39,761 nucleotides of DNA from Dehalococcoidia bacterium. GTDB taxonomy: Bacteria; Chloroflexota; Dehalococcoidia; Bin125. A program made the position numbers and the translations under genes. Position 1 is the stretch's first letter. Each line of letters opens with the position of its first letter. Positions 1 to 7,352 of this stretch are shown here, in pieces. The stretch covers positions 1-39,761 of the forward strand of contig JAJDZG010000097.1 of assembly GCA_022824765.1 (NCBI GenBank). Reading direction: 5' to 3'. The notes beneath the pieces were generated by a model. That model was not told the origin of the DNA. It saw only the letters and a program-made list of their open reading frames with translations, and ran no database searches.

Positions 1-5
1 CGGGG

Positions 6-119
6 CCCCGTGCTTGACCCGAGTCCCCGTGCTTGACACGAGTCCCCGTGCTTGACACGAGTCCCCGTGCTTGACCCGAGTCCCCGTGCTTGACACGAGT
101 CCCCGTGCTTGACACGGGG
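6..119. repeat. Six-unit 19-bp tandem repeat array, hairpin-forming
   Basis: Six contiguous 19-bp units (starts at 6, 25, 44, 63, 82, 101) with consensus CCCCGTGCTTGACACGAGT and no spacers. Units 1 and 4 read GACCC where units 2, 3, 5 and 6 read GACAC, so the array is two copies of a three-unit, 57-bp higher-order repeat. The last unit ends CACGGGG and is a perfect inverted repeat: a 7-bp CCCCGTG/CACGGGG stem with a CTTGA loop. Each unit contains TTGACA or TTGACC. The array may extend beyond the window's left edge. Function unknown; it could be an intergenic satellite or a transcription terminator of an upstream gene. Confidence 0.9.
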
Positions 120-449
120 ACAATCAAGCATCCTTGACACCCAATTGCCAGAGCAGTACGTTTGCTCTAGTGCGAACTGCCAGAGGGTGAGCATCCCATG
201 TCAGCATCGTCACGCTCGACAAGAGATCGCCCGAACGCCGGCTGAATCGCGCTGAACACAGCCGAACACAGCCGAACAAGGTTGAACGAACCTGAACACC
301 CTGAACGCACGATCTCCAGTAAAACACTGGACTTCGTGCGGTTCTCAGCCCCGAGAAAAAATTCGGCTGAACAGCGAACGGCAACGCTCAGGCGCCAAAT
401 GCCCGCCCGCCTCGAACGACCAGCCTGACCGCAACTGAGGAGTTCCCAA
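120..449. other. Gene-free leader upstream of the first oxidoreductase
   Basis: About 330 bases with no convincing coding sequence; the only ORFs are low-quality antisense frames. It contains the phased GAAC array described separately (233-308), two further GAAC words at 369 and 376, and an A-rich stretch near 354-362. A good Shine-Dalgarno, GAGGAG at 437-442, lies seven bases before the ATG at 450. The region probably holds the promoter and regulatory sites of the downstream flavin oxidoreductase; no promoter hexamers are clear enough to call. Confidence 0.6.
231..308 (+). repeat. Helically phased 10-bp GAAC repeat array
   Basis: The word GAAC recurs at 254, 264, 274, 284, 294 and 303, preceded by GAAT at 244 and GAAC at 233. 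The spacing is almost exactly one DNA helical turn. The fuller unit is about GCCGAACACA or CCTGAACACC, so the words are near-identical with drift outside the core. It lies about 140 bases upstream of the flavin oxidoreductase start. Such phasing places all the words on one face of the helix, as in arrays bound cooperatively by a regulator, but a decayed simple repeat is also possible. Confidence 0.8.
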
Positions 450-1541
450 ATGGACTATGGACTGGTCGTTCCCACCTACATCGACATGTGGAAGGAAGTC
501 GTGCGCGCCGAGGAAGCAGGCTTCACGCACGCCTGGTTCCCCGACTCTCAGCTGATCTGGTCCGACTGCTACGCGGCCATGGCGCTGGCCGCCGAGCGTA
601 CATCGACCATCAAGCTGGGCACACACGTCTCCATCCCATCCAACCGCATCGCGCCCGTGACTGCCTCAGCGATCGCCACCATCAACAAGCTCGCCCCAGG
701 ACGCACCATCCTCGCCCTGGGCACCGGATACACCGGCCGCAACACGATGGGCTTGCCGTCCTATCCCGTCGCCAAGTTCCGTACCTACGCACAGCAGGTC
801 CGAGACCTCCTCGACGGCAAAGACACCCTCCATACCGACGACGTCACCGGCCGCGAGACGTGGATTCGACTCATCCATCCCGACCACGAAGACTTCTACA
901 ACATCAAGGACCACATCCCCATCTACATCGCCGCCAACGGACCACGCGCGACCGCAGTGGTTGGCGAGGTCGGCGATGGCTTCGTCACCGCAGGCGCAGG
1001 ACCATGGCTCGACAGCGCCTTCCCGATCATCGAGAACGCCGCCCGCGAGTCAGGGCGCTCGACCGAGAAGCCCTACACCGTTGGTCTCACCGGTGCGTGC
1101 GTGCTCGAGGACGGCGAAGACGTCATGTCCGACCGAGTGATTCACCGCGCAGGCGCCGTCGCCGCTGTCTACAACCACACGCTCTGGGAATCCGAGTACG
1201 GCGGCTGGGGCGGCAATCTCAAGGGCACCGACCCCGATGCAGCAGCTGAGTACAACCAGTACATCACCAGATACGCCGAAGAGCGAGGCCGTCCCCTCGA
1301 CCGACTCTACCTCGACGTGCACGAAGGCCACTACAGCTATCTCAAGGATGGCGAGGCGCAATTCATCACCGAAGACCGCCTCAACGACTTGATGATCGGC
1401 ACACCAGATCAGTTCATCGAAAAGGCGGAACAGGCGGCCGCTCGGGGCGTCGACCATCTCGCCCTCACCGCGCTCGGCCCAGCCGCAGCCAACACCCTCA
1501 TCGATGAAATGGCCCCCATCATCGCCAGGACAGCTGGATGA
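450..1541 (+). CDS. LLM-class flavin-dependent oxidoreductase (luciferase-like, F420/FMN type)
   Basis: 363 aa, the usual size for the bacterial-luciferase-like superfamily, whose members use reduced flavin or F420 in a TIM barrel to oxidise or reduce small organic substrates. The N-terminal strand-helix unit (GLVVPTYIDMW, then EEAGFTHAWFPDS) and the central LALGTGYTGRNTMG segment fit the barrel. AANGPRATAVVGEVGDG is the typical strand-6/7 motif, close to methylene-H4MPT reductase (Mer)-like members. The start at 450 is supported by GAGGAG seven bases upstream. The next gene overlaps or abuts its stop codon, suggesting a two-gene operon with an alpha/beta hydrolase, plausible for sequential oxidation and hydrolysis of one compound. 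Cofactor choice (FMN or F420) and substrate cannot be decided. Confidence 0.9.
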   Translation: MDYGLVVPTYIDMWKEVVRAEEAGFTHAWFPDSQLIWSDCYAAMALAAERTSTIKLGTHVSIPSNRIAPVTASAIATINKLAPGRTILALGTGYTGRNTMGLPSYPVAKFRTYAQQVRDLLDGKDTLHTDDVTGRETWIRLIHPDHEDFYNIKDHIPIYIAANGPRATAVVGEVGDGFVTAGAGPWLDSAFPIIENAARESGRSTEKPYTVGLTGACVLEDGEDVMSDRVIHRAGAVAAVYNHTLWESEYGGWGGNLKGTDPDAAAEYNQYITRYAEERGRPLDRLYLDVHEGHYSYLKDGEAQFITEDRLNDLMIGTPDQFIEKAEQAAARGVDHLALTALGPAAANTLIDEMAPIIARTAG

Positions 1542-1548
1542 CCTGCCA

Positions 1549-2190
1549 GTGGACACTCCGCTGACCTGGAACCTGCCCAAGTCCCCGCCAGCGCCGACAC
1601 TGATACTCACCCACGGCGCCGGCGCATCCTCGACGCATCCCAACACCACCCAGTTGGCCGAGCTCATCGCCGCCGCAGGCGTCCGCGTCGCGCGCTTCGA
1701 CTTCCCATACATGCAGCGCGCCACCGCCGAAGGACGCCGACCCTGGCCGCCCGATCCTGAGGACGTACTCGTCGCGACCTGGCTCTCCGTCATCCAGCAG
1801 CTCTCCGAGCAGGGCGTCGCGCGTGGCGAGCTGGTCATCGGCGGGCGCAGCATGGGCGGTCGGATCGCCAGCTACATCGCCGATCGCATCGAGATCGGCG
1901 GCTTGATCTGCATCTCATACCCCTTCCACGCGCCCGGCGATCCATCGCGTGCAATGCCGCTCTACATGCAGCAGATGCAGACACCCACGCTCGTCGTGCA
2001 AGGCGAGCGCGACGAGTACGGAACCCGTGAAGAAGTCGAGGCCTACAACCTCTCGCCGCAGGTAACGCAACTCTGGATCCCCGACGGCGACCACGGCCTC
2101 AAGCCAAGAAAGCGCTCCGGCCACACAGAGGCATCCAACCGAGAGCTCGCCGCAACCGCCATCGCCAACTTCGTTCGAGGACTCAAGTAA
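1549..2190 (+). CDS. Alpha/beta hydrolase of the COG3571/KANL3-like family
   Basis: 213 aa from the GTG at 1549; an ATG at 1504 in the same frame would add 15 residues but overlap the upstream gene by 38 bases. I prefer 1549 because members of this family begin just before the first beta strand, here LTWNLP followed by TLILTHGAGAS. The HGAGA oxyanion-hole motif, the nucleophile elbow GRSMGG, the acid loop GERDEYG and the catalytic histidine in DGDHGLK are all present and ordered as in a serine hydrolase. It is translationally close to the preceding flavin oxidoreductase, so the two probably work together. Substrate unknown; the family is mostly uncharacterised, with dienelactone-hydrolase-like relatives. 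Confidence 0.85.
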   Translation: MDTPLTWNLPKSPPAPTLILTHGAGASSTHPNTTQLAELIAAAGVRVARFDFPYMQRATAEGRRPWPPDPEDVLVATWLSVIQQLSEQGVARGELVIGGRSMGGRIASYIADRIEIGGLICISYPFHAPGDPSRAMPLYMQQMQTPTLVVQGERDEYGTREEVEAYNLSPQVTQLWIPDGDHGLKPRKRSGHTEASNRELAATAIANFVRGLK

Positions 2191-2577
2191 CGCTCGCGTC
2201 GATCAGCGGTGCCAAACCACCTCCGCCGGTCGACGCTCCGCTGGCATCTCCCATATCTCCTCACGCAGGTAGCCCAAGTGGAGGAAGGCACCGATCCGAT
2301 CCCGCTCGCCAATGCCCAGCCAGCGCCTAGCCTCCGAGTTCTCATCCAACGCGCCGGTGCTCCACTTGCTCGCAAGCAATGGGCGATCCGATCCGAGCAC
2401 TCTTGCGCCAGGCGCACTGCCATGTTCAAGCCAGCCCCGACTGGCAGCGTGGCGGCACGTTGATCTTGGTCACCCTCGCCGCGACCATCGGTCAGCTCGT
2501 AGATGGATTCGCCTTCCACGACCGGATGCTCTGGTGGGACTGATCTGCGCCGTCGCGCTGTGTAGTAGTGCCGCTCG
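2191..2577. other. Non-coding stretch with decayed nitroreductase copy
   Basis: 387 bases without an intact gene. The first half (2203-2425, minus strand) is a broken nitroreductase tail, annotated separately. The remainder, 2430-2577, shows a short minus-strand reading frame with PPEHPVVEGESIYELTDG, which I could not assign to a family. It may be filler brought in with the duplication. No hairpin terminator was clear at the end of the hydrolase gene. Confidence 0.55.
2203..2425 (-). pseudogene. Truncated duplicate of the adjacent nitroreductase (C-terminal part)
   Basis: Reading minus strand, the frame encodes SKWSTGALDENSEARRWLG, then GERDRIGAFLHLGY and EMPAERRPAEVVWHR, which aligns closely with the last 55 or so residues of the intact nitroreductase at 2578-3111 (TKWSTGALAENPAAKRWLG ... 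EMPAERRPAEVVWRE). Upstream of this block homology continues only as AACATG and short words in other frames, so the gene lacks its FMN-binding N-terminal part and has frame-disrupting changes. It lies downstream of, and in the same orientation as, the intact copy. Best explained as a partial tandem duplication that has decayed; no function is expected. Confidence 0.85.
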
Positions 2578-3111
2578 TCATTCCCGCCAGACGACCTCCG
2601 CCGGGCGGCGCTCCGCTGGCATCTCCCGCATCTCATCAGGTGCGTAGCCCACATACAGGAACGCGACGATCCGATCCTGCTCGCCGATCCCCAGCCAGCG
2701 CTTCGCGGCCGGGTTCTCCGCCAGCGCCCCGGTGCTCCACTTGGTCGCAAGTCCCCGCGCCGTCGCCGCCAGCATCATGTTCTGCACCGCACAACACACC
2801 GCCGCGTAGTCCTCCTGATCGCGCACCGCATCGTCCAACACAGCCTGCTGGGTCACCGCGATGAACTGCGGCGACCGCATCAGCTTGCCGCGCGGATCCT
2901 TCGCAAACTCGCCGCCGCCGTCGACGACGGCGTCCGCCAGCTGAGCCCGCGCCGCGCCAGCGACCACGTGGAAACGCCACGGCTCGGTGTGCTTGTGATT
3001 GGGCGCCCAGCGCGCCGCCTCAATCAGCTCCGTAAGCTCCTCGGGCGGCACTGCACGGTCCGAGAACACCCCGATCGTGCGGCGCTCGCGGATTGCCGTG
3101 TCGACATCCAT
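2578..3111 (-). CDS. Nitroreductase family FMN/NAD(P)H oxidoreductase
   Basis: 177 aa from MDVDTAIRERRTIG. Nitroreductases of this fold are FMN dimers that reduce nitro groups, quinones, flavins or enones using NAD(P)H. The start motif (AIRERRTIGVFSDR) carries the FMN-phosphate-binding arginines. It is followed by the AARWAPNHKHTEPWRF segment, and the C-terminal GIGEQDRIVAFLYVGY strand matches the usual (I/V)xxxxxxGY ending. The frame is open far upstream, to 3456, but that part is antisense to the MFS gene. The start at 3111 is favoured by GAGGGAG just upstream; an ATG at 3126 is an alternative. It is divergent from the MFS transporter gene across 64 bases, so drug or quinone handling by both is plausible. 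A broken copy lies directly downstream. Confidence 0.9.
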   Translation of the reverse strand: MDVDTAIRERRTIGVFSDRAVPPEELTELIEAARWAPNHKHTEPWRFHVVAGAARAQLADAVVDGGGEFAKDPRGKLMRSPQFIAVTQQAVLDDAVRDQEDYAAVCCAVQNMMLAATARGLATKWSTGALAENPAAKRWLGIGEQDRIVAFLYVGYAPDEMREMPAERRPAEVVWRE

Positions 3112-3125
3112 GCCACGCTCCCTCA

Positions 3126-3135
3126 TTGTTAACAA
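3126..3135. promoter_or_regulatory. Perfect palindrome TTGTTAACAA between divergent genes
   Basis: A perfect 10-bp palindrome in the 64-base gap between the nitroreductase (minus) and MFS (plus) starts. It sits where one dimeric repressor could control both genes. Overlap with the alternative nitroreductase start at 3126 favours the start at 3111. No regulator gene is adjacent, and a 10-bp AT-rich palindrome can occur by chance. Confidence 0.35.
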
Positions 3136-3175
3136 GTTCTGACGTAAACCTGCACACAGCATACGATCGCCACAC

Positions 3176-4477
3176 ATGATTCGCGCAGGTATCGGGCAGA
3201 CATTCGAGGCGTTCGGCATTGGCCTGTTCCGCCTCCACTGGTCACTGACCGTGATGGCCTTCATGGCCTTCTCGATGAACTTCACCGTGCTGCCGATCGT
3301 GGCCTTCGACCTGGGCGGCGACAACTCATCGGTCGCGCTCGCAATGGCCGGCAACGGCATCGCCTGGTTCTTCATCGGACCCTTCGCCGGTGCCCTAACC
3401 GATCGGCTCTCCAAGCGCCGACTGATCGTCCTCGCCCAGACCGTGATCGCGATCAACTATGCGGTGATCGGCTTCCTGATCCTGGTCGGCCGCATCGAGG
3501 TCATCTGGCTCACGGTCAGCACGCTGCTGTTGGGCGCCTGCTTCGCCTTCACCGGACCCTCTCGACGCGCATACGTCGCCGACCTCGTCCCGCCCCGGCT
3601 GGTCGGCAACGGCGTGGCGCTGCTTCAGTCTGGACTGAACTTCCCCACGTCGGTGGGGCCCGTGATCGGTTCGCTGCTGCTGTTCGCGCCGTTCATCGGC
3701 GCCGCTGGGGCGTACTTCATCATGTCGGCGATTCTGGTCGTGACGATTGCCTTGCTGTTCCTGATGCCGCCCGGCAGGCCCCGCAACGTGCCGCGCGGAT
3801 CGGTGCTGCGAGAGCTCCTGCTCGGGCTTCGCTACGCCTGGCAACAGCCCAGACTGCGGGTGCTTCTGGCGATGCTGCTGCTTGTCGCTGCCACAGCTGG
3901 CCCCTATCAGAACATCTTGCCCGGTCTGCTCGAGAACGCCTTCGGCATCGAATCGCGCAACCTCGGCCTGACCACCTGGCCAATGGGAGTGGGATCGTTG
4001 GTTGTCGGGCTTTCCGTTGCGGGCGTGGTCGGCACGCGATGGTCCGGCGGGGTCCTGCTCGTCACGAGCTGCGCCTTCGGAATCGGAGTGGCGCTGTTGG
4101 GCGTGACCCCAAACGCGCTCGTGATGCTGCCCGTCGTCTTCCTGATCGGCTCCGGATTCTCAGCCTTCCAGACGCTCAACACGGCCGAGGTCATCCGCCA
4201 ATCGGAACCCGAGTATCACGGTCGCGTCACAGCCCTGACCTTCCTGCCGTTCGGGGTGCAATCGTTCACGGGTCTTGGCTTCGGCCAACTCGCCGACCTG
4301 ATCGGCGAGCAAGACGTACTGATCCTGATGGGACTCTCGGCCATCGCAATCAGCCTCGTACTGGGAGCGCTCTACCTGCGGATCAAGTCGCCGACCATCC
4401 CCGCGCGAGCCGCGGCCGCGCGACTAGCGCGCCGTACGCTTCGCCCGGTCGCTGCTGTGATGCGCCCGCAGAAGTGA
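3176..4477 (+). CDS. MFS transporter, EntS/MFS_3-like exporter
   Basis: 433 aa with about twelve hydrophobic helices, the standard length for the major facilitator superfamily. The loop between helices 2 and 3 reads GALTDRLSKRR, a clear motif A (GxxxDRxGRR type). The second half starts near residue 220 after a basic cytoplasmic loop (PPGRPRNVPRGS). Sequence style (LRYAWQQPRLRVLL before helix 7, FSAFQTLNTAEVIRQSEPEYHGRVTAL near helix 10) is that of the MFS_3 exporters related to EntS, which pump out siderophores or drugs. It is divergent from a nitroreductase and convergent with the S9 peptidase, whose stop lies 16 bases away. Substrate unknown. Confidence 0.9.
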   Translation: MIRAGIGQTFEAFGIGLFRLHWSLTVMAFMAFSMNFTVLPIVAFDLGGDNSSVALAMAGNGIAWFFIGPFAGALTDRLSKRRLIVLAQTVIAINYAVIGFLILVGRIEVIWLTVSTLLLGACFAFTGPSRRAYVADLVPPRLVGNGVALLQSGLNFPTSVGPVIGSLLLFAPFIGAAGAYFIMSAILVVTIALLFLMPPGRPRNVPRGSVLRELLLGLRYAWQQPRLRVLLAMLLLVAATAGPYQNILPGLLENAFGIESRNLGLTTWPMGVGSLVVGLSVAGVVGTRWSGGVLLVTSCAFGIGVALLGVTPNALVMLPVVFLIGSGFSAFQTLNTAEVIRQSEPEYHGRVTALTFLPFGVQSFTGLGFGQLADLIGEQDVLILMGLSAIAISLVLGALYLRIKSPTIPARAAAARLARRTLRPVAAVMRPQK

Positions 4478-4493
4478 GCCACTGCTCAACTCG

Positions 4494-6440
4494 TCACTTC
4501 AAGTAACGATCAAACCACCCGACCATCCGCTCGTAGTACTCGCGCACCAGCGCCGGGTCACCGACGCGCATCATCAAGTGTGAACAACCGGGGAAGCGCA
4601 CCATCTCCGCGGTCTTGCCGCGATAACGCAGTCCGGCGAAGTACTCCTCGCCCTGCGAGATCGGCACGCGCCAGTCATGCTCCCCGTGCAGGATCAGCAC
4701 AGGACACTGAACGTTCCCGACGTATGACATCGGCGATCGCTCGCGGTACCAGTCGAAGTTGTCATCGGGAACGTCGCCCCACTGATACGACCCCCACGAC
4801 GGTCCAATGTCCGACACACCCCACATCGACCAGAGATTGACAACGGGCGCGCCCGCGACCGCTGCCTTGAACCGGCGCTGTTCATCATGGCCGATCAGCC
4901 AGGTCGTCATGTATCCGCCATACGAGTAACCATGCACACCGACGCGACTCGCATCGACATACGGCCTTGCGCAGATCTCATCGAGCGCAGCCAACAGGTC
5001 CCGCGAGTCCTCGCCGCCCCAATCCTCCGTCACGGCGTCGGTGAAGTCGGCACCGAACGTCGATGAACCGCGCGGATTGACGAACAGCACGATGTACCCC
5101 GCGCCGGCAATCACCTGATGCAAGACATTGAAGCCCTCGCCGAAGAAGCCGTTCGGCCCGCCATGTATCTCCAGCACGAGCGGATACGACTGCTCAGGAT
5201 CGAAGTTCGGCGGAAACACCAGACCACACGGAATCGTCCAACCGTCGCGCTCGATCGCGAACTGCTCGACGACGCCAACCTCATGCGCCTCGAGGAAGTC
5301 GTCCGAGACATTCGTAAGCACCGCTTGCGAGTCTTCGTTGATCGCGACAATCTCTCCAGGCGCATCCGGGGTGGTGGACACGATCGCCATCGACCGACCG
5401 TCGGATGACACATCGATGCCGTTGATCAGCTCCGCCTCAGCGCGCAGCGCCTCGACCTTCCCGGAACCATCGGCGTCAGCCCGGTAGACCCCTGAGCGGC
5501 CGTTGGCATCGGCCGCAAAGATGATCCCATCCTCCGTCCAGACCATCGCTGGCGGCCCCGCAATGGGGAAGAAGCCCGTCTGCGGATTGACCGTGTCGTC
5601 AGTCAGCCGCGTGCGGCGTCCGCTGTATCGCTCGATCCGCTCCAGATACGCCTGGTGACGCTGCGACATATCGGTCACCGAAACCGCGAGTGATCGGCCG
5701 TCGGGCGACCAGCACGGTTTGCCTGCCGACATCACGCCTGGTGTCAGACGCTCCACATGTCCGCCTCCAACGCCCAGCGTGGACATCACACACAGCTCCG
5801 ACCCGAACGGTCGCCGCCGCTCACGGTCCACCGTGCGGTCGGCTGTGAACGCGACCCATCGCCCGTCCGGCGAAACCACGGGATGCGCGTGGTTGTAGGT
5901 TCCTGTGGTCAGCTGCGTCGCCTCACCGCTCATCGCATCAATCCGGAACAGCTGATACCAGGCGTCCTCGCGATAGCCCAGGGCGTCCCCGCGGTAGTAC
6001 ACGTCACGCACTACCGTCGTCCCCGACCCGTCGCGCGCGCCGCGATGCGGATCCACGTCCACGCTCGCAATCATGCCTGAACCGTCCGGTAACCAGTCGA
6101 ACGCTCCCACGGCGTGGGGCAAGTCTGTCAGCCGCTGCGCTTCGCCGCCGTCCATCGGCAGCAGCCAGATCTGACGAGGCGAACCCGCGTCAGATGTCGA
6201 CGGACGCAGAAACGCCAGTGCCGTGCCGTCTGGCGACCAGGTCGGCGCCGAGTCCGAAGGCCCGCCCGTCAAGCGTCGCGGTGCGCCGCCCTCGACGGGA
6301 GCCGACTCAATCCAGGAGACCCGCTTGCCGTCGATCACGGCGGCGTGCACGAAGGCCACCGTCGCGCCGTCAGGCGACAACGCCGGTGCCGCCGCACCGC
6401 CCAGCTCAAACACAATCTCAGGTCCAATCGGCTGCCGCAT
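4494..6440 (-). CDS. S9 family peptidase (prolyl oligopeptidase / acylaminoacyl peptidase type)
   Basis: 648 aa from MRQPIGPEIVF. The frame runs open to 7202, but that extension is antisense to the next gene and lacks family similarity; GGGGGCGG sits just upstream of the chosen start. The N-terminal 350 residues form a WD40-like PD40 beta propeller with repeated SPDG words (ALSPDGATVAF, TWSPDGTALAF, VVSPDGRWVAF). The C-terminal alpha/beta hydrolase has the triad: Ser506 in GYSYGG, Asp589 in GEHDWRVP and His621 in GCSHLMM. LEIHGGPNGFFG is the oxyanion region. Family members cleave short or N-acylated peptides, usually in the cytoplasm; I see no signal peptide. Divergent from the hydrolase at 6510. 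Confidence 0.93.
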   Translation of the reverse strand: MRQPIGPEIVFELGGAAAPALSPDGATVAFVHAAVIDGKRVSWIESAPVEGGAPRRLTGGPSDSAPTWSPDGTALAFLRPSTSDAGSPRQIWLLPMDGGEAQRLTDLPHAVGAFDWLPDGSGMIASVDVDPHRGARDGSGTTVVRDVYYRGDALGYREDAWYQLFRIDAMSGEATQLTTGTYNHAHPVVSPDGRWVAFTADRTVDRERRRPFGSELCVMSTLGVGGGHVERLTPGVMSAGKPCWSPDGRSLAVSVTDMSQRHQAYLERIERYSGRRTRLTDDTVNPQTGFFPIAGPPAMVWTEDGIIFAADANGRSGVYRADADGSGKVEALRAEAELINGIDVSSDGRSMAIVSTTPDAPGEIVAINEDSQAVLTNVSDDFLEAHEVGVVEQFAIERDGWTIPCGLVFPPNFDPEQSYPLVLEIHGGPNGFFGEGFNVLHQVIAGAGYIVLFVNPRGSSTFGADFTDAVTEDWGGEDSRDLLAALDEICARPYVDASRVGVHGYSYGGYMTTWLIGHDEQRRFKAAVAGAPVVNLWSMWGVSDIGPSWGSYQWGDVPDDNFDWYRERSPMSYVGNVQCPVLILHGEHDWRVPISQGEEYFAGLRYRGKTAEMVRFPGCSHLMMRVGDPALVREYYERMVGWFDRYLK

Positions 6441-6509
6441 GTCCGCCCCCTTCGGTGTCGCCCCTATCCTAGCCAGCAGCAGAACACTCTTAGCGTTCGG
6501 AGGCGAAAC

Positions 6510-7295
6510 ATGGCCACGATTGACCGCGACGGCGTCAGCATCCACTACGAATCGCACGGCAGCGGACCAGCGATCCTGCTCTCGCACGGCTACGGCGCGA
6601 CATCGCAGATGTGGGAGGGACAGCTTGAGCTGCTCTCGGCGGACCATCGGCTCATCGTCTGGGACATGCGCGGACACGGCCAAACCGACTCGCCCGATGA
6701 CCCATCGTGCTACTCCGAGGCCGAGACCGTCGCCGACATGGCCGCGATCCTCGACGCCGAGGGCGTCGACGACGCCGTCATCGGCGGACTCTCGCTCGGC
6801 GGTTACATGTCGCTCGCCTTCCACGTCGCGCACCCCGATCGGACGCGCGCCTTGATGCTCTTCGACACCGGGCCCGGCTACAACAATCCCAAAGCCCGCG
6901 AAGGCTGGAACACCGGCATGGCCATTCCACGCGCGGAGGCGCTCGAGCGCGACGGCCTGGCGGCGCTGGGTGGCTCCGAGGAAGTGCGCGTCTCGACCCA
7001 TCGCTCGGCTGAGGGTTTGGCCAAAGCCGCACGCGGCATGCTCGCGCAGTTCGACAACCGCATCATCCAATCGCTCGCCGGCATCGACAAGCCCACGCTT
7101 GTCCTTGTCGGCGAGAACGACGAGCCATTCCTCGCCGGCACCGACTACATGGCCAACAAGATTCCCACCAGCACGACGGTCATCGTGCCCAACGCCGGAC
7201 ACGCCGCCAACATCGACAACCCAGACGACTTCAACGAAGCCGTCGCGTCATTCCTCTCATCGCTCCCCCTGGCAGGAGGAGCTGTCACGGAGTGA
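6510..7295 (+). CDS. Alpha/beta fold hydrolase
   Basis: 261 aa, the normal size of a single-domain alpha/beta hydrolase. Start at 6510 has GGAGG seven bases upstream. Visible motifs: the HGYGA oxyanion segment, WDMRGHGQTDSP (the usual DxRGxGxS strand-4 turn), the nucleophile elbow GLSLGG, the acid loop LVGENDEPF and the catalytic His in NAGHAANID. This pattern fits 3-oxoadipate enol-lactonase, haloperoxidase-like or carboxylesterase relatives. It is followed after 57 bases by a flavin monooxygenase, repeating the hydrolase plus LLM pairing seen at 450-2190. Exact substrate cannot be told. Confidence 0.9.
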   Translation: MATIDRDGVSIHYESHGSGPAILLSHGYGATSQMWEGQLELLSADHRLIVWDMRGHGQTDSPDDPSCYSEAETVADMAAILDAEGVDDAVIGGLSLGGYMSLAFHVAHPDRTRALMLFDTGPGYNNPKAREGWNTGMAIPRAEALERDGLAALGGSEEVRVSTHRSAEGLAKAARGMLAQFDNRIIQSLAGIDKPTLVLVGENDEPFLAGTDYMANKIPTSTTVIVPNAGHAANIDNPDDFNEAVASFLSSLPLAGGAVTE

Positions 7296-7352
7296 TTGAG
7301 GGGGTCCCTCCGCCGCGGAACGGCCGAGTCAACACATAGACAGGTACAACCC

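Noticed and set aside
6-119. CRISPR array
   Set aside because: The 19-bp units are contiguous with no spacers, and no cas genes are present.
488-1249. Long alternative-frame ORFs within high-GC genes (for example 488-1249, 1050-1853, 7380-8252, 17680-18882, 29836-31131)
   Set aside because: Arg/Pro/His-rich or otherwise featureless shadows of confident genes; typical of GC-rich DNA.
1538-1541. ATG at 1538 overlapping the first gene's stop as start of the hydrolase
   Set aside because: That ATG is not in the hydrolase reading frame; GTG at 1549 or ATG at 1504 are.
4494-7202. 902-aa version of the S9 peptidase
   Set aside because: The extra 250 residues are antisense to the hydrolase at 6510 and lack the propeller pattern; a start at 6440 with a purine-rich leader gives the family length.
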